Origin: Hyphomicrobiales bacterium
GTDB lineage: Bacteria; Pseudomonadota; Alphaproteobacteria; Rhizobiales; Methyloligellaceae
DNA length: 64,000 nucleotides
Reading direction: 5' to 3'
Assembly: GCA_028280515.1 (NCBI GenBank)
Contig: JANQLP010000026.1
Location: 25,296 to 89,295 of the forward strand
Below the pieces are notes generated by a model. That model was not told where the DNA came from and did no database searches. It worked only from the letters and a program-made list of their open reading frames with translations. Below, in pieces: positions 55,780 through 64,000 of this stretch. How positions within the stretch are numbered: the first letter of the stretch is position 1; each line of letters begins with the position of its first letter. The position numbers and the translations under genes were made by a program.

Positions 55780-56784
55780 ATGAGCGACGCGTTGCAGCCG
55801 GGATACGATCTGATCATCACCAACGGCGACGCCGCTGGCGAGCTTCTGCGCAAGGCCTTCTCTGAGACTGAGGTGCTGCCGTGGCGGGATGTGCTGCACG
55901 ACGGGCCGGTGCCGATGACCGGCGATCTTGAGGAACTCTCCGAACTGCGGGCCGACTTTCTCGCCGAACGCGGCTGGGGCGATCCGGACACGTTGCGGGA
56001 GAATTTTCGCGCACGCGACCGGGGCCTTGCGCACTTCGAGGCCTTCGAGACGGTCGCGCTCTGGTTCGAGCACGATCTTTACGATCAGCTCCAACTGGTT
56101 CAGATCCTTGACTGGTTTTTCGGGACGCCGGGCCGTGGCGCCGGGTTGCGGCTGGTTCAGGCGGATGACTTTCTGGGCACGCAATCGGTCGAACAACTTG
56201 TCGACCTTGCCAAATCGGGCGCGCCGGTCAACGAGGCCCAACTTGCACTCGCCAGCAAGGTCTGGTCGGCGTTTCGTCAGCCCGACCCGAAGGCGTTCGC
56301 CGGACTTCTGTCGGACGACCTCGCCGCCCTGCCCTATCTCGAGCAGGCCGTGCGGCGGATGCTGCAGGAGTTGCCGGACGCGAACACCGGCCTTGCCCGC
56401 ACCCAGCACCAGATCCTGGTGGCCATCAACGACGGCGTGAACACGCCGCGGGACTTGTTCGGCGCGGTCGAGCGCATGGAAGAGGCCGCCTTCATGGGCG
56501 ACTGGAGCTTCTGGACGTGGCTCGATGGGCTCGCGTCGGAACCGGGCCGACTGATCGAGGGCCTCAACCGCCGGTTCGAACCGGAGATGGGCCATGACGA
56601 CTTCATGGCCTATCTGCAAAGCAATATTGCGCTGACGCCACTCGGATTTCAGGTCCTCGGCGGTGGCGCGGACTATGCCGGGCCGGCCAAGGTCGACCGG
56701 TGGATGGGCGGCACCCACATCACAAACGAGGCGTTGTGGCGGTGGAACGACCGCGAGAGCGTTCTGGTCGCACCGGAGTCGTAG
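55780..56784 (+). CDS. DUF1835-like protein
   Basis: A 334-residue soluble protein. The N-terminal part (LIITNGDAAGELLRKAF, VLPWRDVLHDGPVP) and the LWFEHDLYDQLQLVQILDWF stretch match the DUF1835 domain family, whose function is unknown. The C-terminal half is helical and may be a DNA- or RNA-binding module. It starts five bases after queF and may be co-transcribed. Confidence 0.75.
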   Translation: MSDALQPGYDLIITNGDAAGELLRKAFSETEVLPWRDVLHDGPVPMTGDLEELSELRADFLAERGWGDPDTLRENFRARDRGLAHFEAFETVALWFEHDLYDQLQLVQILDWFFGTPGRGAGLRLVQADDFLGTQSVEQLVDLAKSGAPVNEAQLALASKVWSAFRQPDPKAFAGLLSDDLAALPYLEQAVRRMLQELPDANTGLARTQHQILVAINDGVNTPRDLFGAVERMEEAAFMGDWSFWTWLDGLASEPGRLIEGLNRRFEPEMGHDDFMAYLQSNIALTPLGFQVLGGGADYAGPAKVDRWMGGTHITNEALWRWNDRESVLVAPES

Positions 56785-56793
56785 GCTGCGCGC

Positions 56794-58209
56794 CTAAACC
56801 GGCACCACGTCAAAAGCGATGCTGATCCGAGTCTCGTCGGACTGGAACGGAATGGTCCGGTGGAACATGTAGCTCGGGAACATGACCATCATGCCCGGTT
56901 CGGGTTTGATCAGCCGGAGTTCGGTCTCCTTCGAGAAATGGTACTCCGGTCCGGGCTGGCCGAACTCGATCCAGCCATATTTGTTGTCCTCGTCTTCCAC
57001 GACCTTGGGCACCTGCGGATAGTAGACGCCACTCAGCCAGCCCGACGGGTGGATATGCGGGGCCTGGAAGCCCTCGCCCTCGAGAACCGTACCCCAGATC
57101 GACAGTTCGTATTTTTCCGGCCGGTAGGCGACGATCGGGTGGGCGTCGGCATCGGCCACACCGTCCACATATTGTCCGATTCCCTTCTCGATCAGCATCT
57201 CCAGCGCCTCGATCGGTCCCTTGGTTCCGGCGTTGAGGCTGCCCGTCTGCTTGCCGTTCATGGTCGTGTGGCTTGAGGGAGCTGTGACCAGCGTCTGGTG
57301 CGACATGACATGTTCGTTCAGAGCGGCATTGAACGCGTCGATCGTATCGTATCCGTCCGGGGGCTCATGCCTGATCGGGCGGACGAACTTCTCAAGATTG
57401 ACGAGCGTGTCGTACGCGTCTTTCTCGCCGGCCTCATTCAGGGCGATCGACTTTGCCGCAAGGACGCCCGCATCGCCGGGATGGCGGGAGAGATAGGCGT
57501 CGCAGGCTCGAATGGCGTCCTTGGGGCGCTGCATCTGCACGAGCACGTCGGCAAGATTGCTCGCCGCGTCGGGGTAATCCGGATCGATGGCCATGCCGTT
57601 GCGGTGGGCGGTGAACGCGTCTTCGAGTTTGTCCACTTCCTGGAGGCACGAGCCGAGCCCGACCCAGGCCTTGGCGTTTCGCTCCGACAGGCCGAGCGCC
57701 TTCTTGTAGGACTCGATGGCTTCGGGCACGCGGCCCATCATACGCAGCACATAGGCCTTGCTCGCGTGTGCCTCCGCGTGGCGTGGATCGACGGCGATGG
57801 TCTGGTCGAAATGCTCCAACGCTTCTTCGCCCCGCCCCAGCTCATGAAGCGCCATGGCCAGATTGTAATGCGCCGGCGCGAAGTTCGGCCCGGCCTTGAC
57901 CGCTGCACGGAACGCATCAAGCGCCTTGTGAGTGTCGCCGAGGGATTGATACAGGACTCCCAGATTGTACGGCGCATCCGGATTGTCCGGATGGTTCTTT
58001 GCCGCTGATTTCAGCCAGCGCAGCGCCTCCTTTTCGTGCCCGGACAGGAATGCCGCCTGCCCGCCCAGCATCAGGGCGTCGGGATGTGCCGGATTGCGGT
58101 TCAGAAACCTTCGATAGGCCTTGAAGGCCTGTTCGAATTGCCCCTGCTTGTGCAGGGCGACGGCTTCGGCGAGCGATTTGTCCATCGGCTGACGGGGGGA
58201 ACTGGTCAT
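56794..58209 (-). CDS. TPR protein with 2OG-Fe(II) oxygenase-like domain
   Basis: About 471 residues. The first ~260 form seven or eight TPR repeats (NPAHPDALMLGGQAAFLSGH, NPDAPYNLGVLYQSLGDTH and so on). The last ~200 resemble a putative 2OG-Fe(II) oxygenase domain, with an AP...HIHPSGWLSGVYYPQVP segment, a GMMVMFPSYMFHRTIPF segment and a late Arg that could bind 2-oxoglutarate. The target is unknown. The ATG at 58209 is preferred; a TTG four codons upstream exists. Confidence 0.75.
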   Translation of the reverse strand: MTSSPRQPMDKSLAEAVALHKQGQFEQAFKAYRRFLNRNPAHPDALMLGGQAAFLSGHEKEALRWLKSAAKNHPDNPDAPYNLGVLYQSLGDTHKALDAFRAAVKAGPNFAPAHYNLAMALHELGRGEEALEHFDQTIAVDPRHAEAHASKAYVLRMMGRVPEAIESYKKALGLSERNAKAWVGLGSCLQEVDKLEDAFTAHRNGMAIDPDYPDAASNLADVLVQMQRPKDAIRACDAYLSRHPGDAGVLAAKSIALNEAGEKDAYDTLVNLEKFVRPIRHEPPDGYDTIDAFNAALNEHVMSHQTLVTAPSSHTTMNGKQTGSLNAGTKGPIEALEMLIEKGIGQYVDGVADADAHPIVAYRPEKYELSIWGTVLEGEGFQAPHIHPSGWLSGVYYPQVPKVVEDEDNKYGWIEFGQPGPEYHFSKETELRLIKPEPGMMVMFPSYMFHRTIPFQSDETRISIAFDVVPV

Positions 58210-58328
58210 GCGCGGTTCCAAGGGTATTCAGCGGCGGTCATTGCACCCAAGGATAGGTTCAATCCGCGCACGCGGCAAATGGGTAAAGCCGCGCGGACTG
58301 CAAAGGGCTTTCGCAGCCGGATGCCACG

Positions 58329-59180
58329 CTACGACGATGCGTTCTTGGCCACGCGGTCGAGCGCGACCAGATGTCCAAGCAGGCCCTCCAGCTCCTTCAG
58401 CGGTACCATGTTCGGTCCGTCCGACGGCGCGGAATCGGGGTCGGGGTGCGTCTCGATGAACAGTGCGGCCACACCCACCGCGACCGCTGCGCGCGCGAGC
58501 ACGGGTACGAACTCGCGTTGGCCGCCACTGGACGTGCCCTGTCCGCCTGGTTGCTGTACGGAATGGGTTGCGTCGAACACGACCGGGCAGCCGGTCTCCG
58601 CGAGGATCGGCAGGGCGCGCATGTCCGACACAAGTGTGTTGTAGCCGAAGCTCGCACCGCGTTCGGTCACCAGTACGTTGGGATTGCCGGCTTCCACGAT
58701 TTTCGCGACCACATTCTTCATGTCCCACGGCGCGAGAAACTGGCCCTTCTTGACCTTGATCACCTTGCCCGTCCTGGCGGCGGCGGTCAGCAGGTCGGTC
58801 TGCCGGCACAGGAAGGCGGGTATCTGCAGGACATCGACCGCTTCCGCCACGGCCGCGCATTGTTCGCGCTCGTGCACGTCTGTCACCACCGGCAGTCCGA
58901 GGCTTTCGCGGATTTCCGCGAATATGGGGAGCGCCTCCTTCAGCCCGACGCCGCGCGCGCTGGAGACGCTCGTCCGGTTGGCCTTGTCGAAGGACGATTT
59001 GTAGATCAGGCCGACGCCGAGTTTGTCCGCAATTTCCTTGATCGCCGACGCGGTCTCGAGCGCATGGGCACGCGATTCCATGGCGCATGGTCCGGCGAAC
59101 ACGGCGAGCGGAAGCGTATTGCCGATCTCCACCTGCGCCACGCGGATGACGTCGTTGGGTTTGGGGTTTGGTGTGCTCAT
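58329..59180 (-). CDS. kdsA: KDO-8-phosphate synthase
   Basis: A 283-residue enzyme that condenses PEP with arabinose 5-phosphate for lipopolysaccharide core synthesis. Motifs include [20 protein letters not shown] near the N-terminus, the substrate-binding [11 protein letters not shown], and [14 protein letters not shown]. It overlaps the upstream unknown gene by four bases. It supplies KDO for the LPS machinery seen elsewhere in the window. Confidence 0.97.
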   Translation of the reverse strand: MSTPNPKPNDVIRVAQVEIGNTLPLAVFAGPCAMESRAHALETASAIKEIADKLGVGLIYKSSFDKANRTSVSSARGVGLKEALPIFAEIRESLGLPVVTDVHEREQCAAVAEAVDVLQIPAFLCRQTDLLTAAARTGKVIKVKKGQFLAPWDMKNVVAKIVEAGNPNVLVTERGASFGYNTLVSDMRALPILAETGCPVVFDATHSVQQPGGQGTSSGGQREFVPVLARAAVAVGVAALFIETHPDPDSAPSDGPNMVPLKELEGLLGHLVALDRVAKNASS

Positions 59181-59626
59181 TGCGTCCAGCGTTCCCAGTT
59201 TTCGATGGTCATGGCGTCCAGGTACGTTTGCTGAAGGTCGGGCGGAAACAATTCGATCAGGAAACTGCCCTCGATCCAGATTTCAATCAACTTGAACACG
59301 CCCCGGTCGCACTCGCGGGCGAGCCACCCCTCCCGCTCGCAAATACCGAGAATCGCGCCTTTGTCGAGCGGGCACGCCATCGCCAGATGCGTGCTGCTGT
59401 GGCTGCTGTCACGTTTGCTTGGCCGTGCGGAGACCATCGTGTCACCGGCAAAGAGCTCACTCGTGTGAGGATAGACCTCGATTGCGGTTCCGTGCCTGTC
59501 GCCGGTGACGACGATCCGTGATTTGCGAAACGCGTGGAAGTCAAACGATTTGCCCGCCAGAAGCTCGGCCAGCACCGATGCCACCCGCTCCGGATCCATC
59601 GCAGGGATCGAGGCGTGATAGATCAT
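59177..59626 (-). CDS. Unknown 149-residue protein coupled to kdsA
   Basis: A soluble protein ([20 protein letters not shown]) with an AMDPERVA helix, a central [15 protein letters not shown] strand region and a C-terminal [20 protein letters not shown] segment. It resembles small proteins of VOC-like or similar fold, but no family was identified. The stop overlaps the kdsA start by four bases, so the two are translationally coupled. It lies between pyrG and kdsA. Confidence 0.7.
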   Translation of the reverse strand: MIYHASIPAMDPERVASVLAELLAGKSFDFHAFRKSRIVVTGDRHGTAIEVYPHTSELFAGDTMVSARPSKRDSSHSSTHLAMACPLDKGAILGICEREGWLARECDRGVFKLIEIWIEGSFLIELFPPDLQQTYLDAMTIENWERWTQ

Positions 59627-59651
59627 GCTTCATACTCCAACAGAATGCGCG

Positions 59652-61388
<1,737 letters not shown>

Positions 61389-61787
61389 CTATTGAGATTG
61401 CGGGACTTGCGGGCCCTGCGGGGCTTGCGGCGTTTGAGGTTGTTCGTCCGTCGGCAATTGCAGACCTTCAAGCGGGCTCGTTCCATCGACCGGTGCCGAC
61501 TGCCCCGGCGTATCGGGAAGGATGAACCGGTCCAGCCCGGTGCCGCCGGTGCCGGCTTCGCGCTGCGCGACAAGTGTCAGCAGAATGCTCGTGACAAAGA
61601 ACATGGCTGCGAACAGTGCCGTAACGCGGGTCAGGAGATTCGCCGTCCCGCGGCCACTCATGAATCCACCACCACCGCCGCCGCCACCGCCGATCCCGAG
61701 CGCGCCCCCCTCGGACCGTTGCAGCAATACGAGACCCACCAGGGCCGCGGCTATCATGATGTGAATGACCAATAGAACAGTCGCCAT
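61389..61787 (-). CDS. secG: Preprotein translocase subunit SecG
   Basis: A 132-residue membrane protein. Two membrane segments (TVLLVIHIMIAAALVGLVLL and VTALFAAMFFVTSILLTLV) flank the cytosolic loop QRSEGGALGIGGGGGGGGGF, rich in Gly. A Pro/Gln-rich tail follows (residues ~85-132), longer than in E. coli. It stabilises the SecYEG channel. The tpiA-secG-pyrG order is common in alphaproteobacteria, and here a small exported gene is inserted between tpiA and secG. Confidence 0.93.
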   Translation of the reverse strand: MATVLLVIHIMIAAALVGLVLLQRSEGGALGIGGGGGGGGGFMSGRGTANLLTRVTALFAAMFFVTSILLTLVAQREAGTGGTGLDRFILPDTPGQSAPVDGTSPLEGLQLPTDEQPQTPQAPQGPQVPQSQ

Positions 61788-61887
61788 GAGTTCGTCTCAG
61801 TTCATACAAATTGGGGGACTTTGTCGGTCGCCTTTTACAGGAGCGGTCCCGCTTTGACCAGTCCGGCGCACCAAAAATCCGGCCCCG

Positions 61888-62355
61888 TCAGCTGGCGGCG
61901 TTTGCCTGGCGTCTCGGGTTTCGATCAGGCAGGGGAACGCCCGGACCTTTGGTTTTTTTTGCGCGGTTTTTTTGTTGGTTGGCACGATGCGCGGCTGCTT
62001 CCTGCTTTGCCCGTTTCTGGAACGCAGCCGCTTGCGCTTCCGACTTTGCCGGCACGCCAAGGCCCGGAAGGCGAACTTCCGGACATCGGAACCGGAGCTG
62101 ACCCTCGATGAACAGGAATCTGTCGATACTGGCGAGCTGTTCCGGCTTCAGGGTTGAGCCGGCCACAGCGGGGTCGCCTCTCATGTGCTTCTCGACCCCG
62201 GCATTCAAAAGCCTGGCGTGTTCGTTCACGAGCGCGACGCAGGCCTTGCTCGACAATGGCTTGGAGAAAGACGCACCCGGCAACACGAACACGGCAAACG
62301 CCGCAGTGGCTGCCATCAGAGCAAAGTGCCGGTTCACCACTTCTGTTACCCGCAT
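61888..62355 (-). CDS. Small exported protein of unknown function
   Basis: A 155-residue protein with a signal-peptide-like N-terminus (FALMAATAAFAVFVLPGASF). It contains two Cys (SKACVAL and RFRCPEV) and a strongly basic, Lys/Arg/Gln-rich C-terminus (AAHRANQQKNRAKKTKG). The position between tpiA and secG is unusual. No family was recognised. It could be periplasmic and bind nucleic acid or anionic polymer, though this is only inferred from charge. Confidence 0.7.
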   Translation of the reverse strand: MRVTEVVNRHFALMAATAAFAVFVLPGASFSKPLSSKACVALVNEHARLLNAGVEKHMRGDPAVAGSTLKPEQLASIDRFLFIEGQLRFRCPEVRLPGLGVPAKSEAQAAAFQKRAKQEAAAHRANQQKNRAKKTKGPGVPLPDRNPRRQANAAS

Positions 62356-62448
62356 CGTTGGACCTCAAGACCGGTCGGAGCGCGTCACGTTAGCGAACGC
62401 ATTTCGACTTCGCCAGTACATCGGACGCAGTTTTGATGAGAAAATCCG

Positions 62449-63210
62449 TCAGCCCGGCAGATACACGGAAGCGATTCCCCAGAAATCATCCGCCTTGAGG
62501 CTGGCACCGCCGACAAGCGCGCCGTTGACGTTGGCGACGCCCATAAGCTCGGCCGCGTTGCCCGGTTTGACGGACCCCCCGTAAAGAATGCGCATCTGAG
62601 CTCCCTCCTCGCCGAGCTTCCCGTTCAGTTCAGAGCGGATATGGGCATGAATCTCGGCGACGTCGTCCGGCGTCGGTGTGAGTCCGGTGCCGATGGCCCA
62701 GACCGGTTCGTAGGCGATGACCGTGTTGGCGGCGGTTGCCCCGTCGGGAAGCGAGCCGGCTAGCTGCGTGCTGACAATGTTGAGCGTCTCGCCGCTCTTG
62801 CGCTCCGTTTCGGTTTCGCCAACGCAGATGATGGCCATGAGCCCGGCCCAGTGGGCAGCGGCGGCCTTGGCACGAACCAGTTCGCTCGTCTCTCCATGGT
62901 CGGTGCGGCGTTCGGAATGGCCCACGATCACCGCCGTTGCGCCTGCGTCGGCCAGCATTTCTGCCGCGATATCGCCTGTATGAGCGCCCGAAACTTCCGG
63001 GTGACAGTCCTGTCCGCCGACCAGAAGACTCGAATCCGACAGACCGGTTGCGAATTGCGAAATGAGTGTGCTTGGCGGGCACAGCATGACATCCGCCGCA
63101 AGTGACGCGTGCTCGGAGAGAAAACCGGCAAGGCGCTCCGCTTCATCCCACGATGCTTGCAAGCCATTCATTTTCCAGTTACCGGCGACGAGAGGACGCA
63201 GTTGTTTCAT
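62449..63210 (-). CDS. tpiA: Triosephosphate isomerase
   Basis: A 253-residue TIM-barrel enzyme interconverting DHAP and glyceraldehyde 3-phosphate. Catalytic residues are Lys in VAGNWKMNG, His in VIVGHSERR, and Glu in [13 protein letters not shown]. The phosphate loop [12 protein letters not shown] is intact. It is divergent from the PpiD-like gene, with a gap of about 220 bases. Confidence 0.98.
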   Translation of the reverse strand: MKQLRPLVAGNWKMNGLQASWDEAERLAGFLSEHASLAADVMLCPPSTLISQFATGLSDSSLLVGGQDCHPEVSGAHTGDIAAEMLADAGATAVIVGHSERRTDHGETSELVRAKAAAAHWAGLMAIICVGETETERKSGETLNIVSTQLAGSLPDGATAANTVIAYEPVWAIGTGLTPTPDDVAEIHAHIRSELNGKLGEEGAQMRILYGGSVKPGNAAELMGVANVNGALVGGASLKADDFWGIASVYLPG

Positions 63211-63430
63211 AGGTTGGATCCCGTTGATTTTGCTGAATTTGCGCTCATACTGAAACAGTTGATCGTGGCGGCGTATGTGTTAACGGTCACGCGAAATGAA
63301 CCGCAGGTAACTTGCTGTGAACAGCCCTGCTCCATATGATGCTCACGCCTCGCAAACTTGACCAAATCAGGCTGCATTTCAAGGCGGCAGTCTCGCGGGC
63401 AAATCTCAATCCAGATGAAGAGTTCGAACG

Positions 63431-64000
63431 ATGTTGGATGCACTGCGAAAAAGTACCGGTAGCTGGATAGTCAGAATTCTCATCGGCCTTCTGGTCGTCA
63501 GCTTCGCCGTTTGGGGCGTGAGCGGCTTTGGAGGGTATGGCACGCAGACGGTTGCGACCGTGGGTGATATGGAAATCCCCGCGGAGATCTACCAGGACGA
63601 GCTTCAGCGCGAGATACAGAGTCTGAGCACGCGGGCAGGACGCAGCATTTCGTTCGAGGATGCGCGCGCGCTTCAGGTTGACCGGCAAATCCTCGGGCGG
63701 ATGATCGGCGACGCGGCCCTGGAGAACCAGGCGCAACAGTTGGGGCTCGGCGTGACGCAGGACGCTGTCATCGCCTATACGAAGCGCGAACCGGGCTTCA
63801 GGGATCAGAGCGGGAATTTCAACCCCGAGATCTTCTATCGGATTCTTCTGGCCAACAATCTGAGTCCGGAGGCGTATTACCAGCGCCAGCAGCGCGCGCT
63901 TACCATCAACCAGATCACGGAGACCGTCGGCAGGACCGCACAGGTTCCCCGGACACTGCTCAATGCGGTCAACCAATACCGGAACGAAACGCGCCAGCTG
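63431..64000 (+). CDS. PpiD/SurA-N-type chaperone, N-terminal part
   Basis: The first 190 codons of a membrane-anchored periplasmic folding factor that runs off the window. A membrane segment (IVRILIGLLVVSFAVWGVSG) near residues 13-32 is followed by a SurA N-terminal-like domain (VGDMEIPAEIYQDELQREIQ, then ILGRMIGDAALENQAQQLGL). It lies divergent from tpiA, a common alphaproteobacterial arrangement. The rest, including any parvulin domain, is outside the window. Confidence 0.87.
   Translation, partial: MLDALRKSTGSWIVRILIGLLVVSFAVWGVSGFGGYGTQTVATVGDMEIPAEIYQDELQREIQSLSTRAGRSISFEDARALQVDRQILGRMIGDAALENQAQQLGLGVTQDAVIAYTKREPGFRDQSGNFNPEIFYRILLANNLSPEAYYQRQQRALTINQITETVGRTAQVPRTLLNAVNQYRNETRQL

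Noticed and set aside
63287..63976. Leftward 229-codon frame at the right end
   Set aside because: The plus strand encodes a clear PpiD-like N-terminus from 63431 that is open to the window end; the minus frame is its shadow.

Overview
This window is a stretch of alphaproteobacterial chromosome, probably from the Hyphomicrobiales or a related order (the order is inferred). The evidence is a fused ispDF gene, an E1-beta pyruvate dehydrogenase subunit carrying its own lipoyl domain, the dusB-ntrB-ntrC-ntrY-ntrX-trkA-trkH-hfq-hflX-mazG gene order, a lipA-ratA pair and high-GC codon use. No rRNA, tRNA or CRISPR array was found.

Left host arm (1-15,000). The end of fabG, acpP, fabF, mltG, a yicC-family gene and gmk run rightward (fatty acid synthesis, peptidoglycan strand release, RNA turnover, GMP kinase). 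They face a leftward outer-membrane block: lptF-lptG-lptD-surA-like-pdxA-rsmA. pepA is divergent from lptF.

Prigin of the main interest (15,014-25,912). A 28-bp sequence at 15014-15041 matches the Escherichia coli dif site at about 24 of 28 positions. Its central region and XerC-side arm, plus two more bases, are repeated exactly at 25894-25912. Between the two copies lie about 10.87 kb carrying a compact virus: a PM2-like major capsid protein, a P9/HerA-type packaging ATPase, a rolling-circle HUH replication protein, many tiny membrane proteins, a SleB-type cell-wall hydrolase with holin-like proteins, and a divergent repressor region. No complete integrase is visible. I read it as a corticovirus-like tailless membrane-containing prophage integrated at the chromosome dimer-resolution site by host XerC/XerD. 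GGGNAGGG octamers (the E. coli KOPS consensus) point toward the left junction on both sides and inside the prophage, which independently supports it being the working dif site.

Right host arm (25,913-64,000). mazG runs into a convergent hflX-hfq pair. The leftward regulatory block trkH, trkA, ntrX, ntrY, ntrC, ntrB, dusB covers nitrogen signalling and potassium uptake. ispDF and pncC follow, then an MFS/spermidine-synthase-like membrane protein, ratA-lipA, three small GlsB-type membrane proteins, the pyruvate dehydrogenase cluster (pdhA, pdhB, aceF, lpd), ftsB and eno. A rightward queuosine-precursor cluster (queC, queE, queD, queF) is next, with an unusual QueD lacking the usual catalytic cysteine. 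Beyond it are a DUF1835-like gene, a TPR/2OG-oxygenase-like protein, kdsA, an unknown gene coupled to it, pyrG, secG, a small exported protein, tpiA, and the start of a PpiD-like chaperone that runs off the window.
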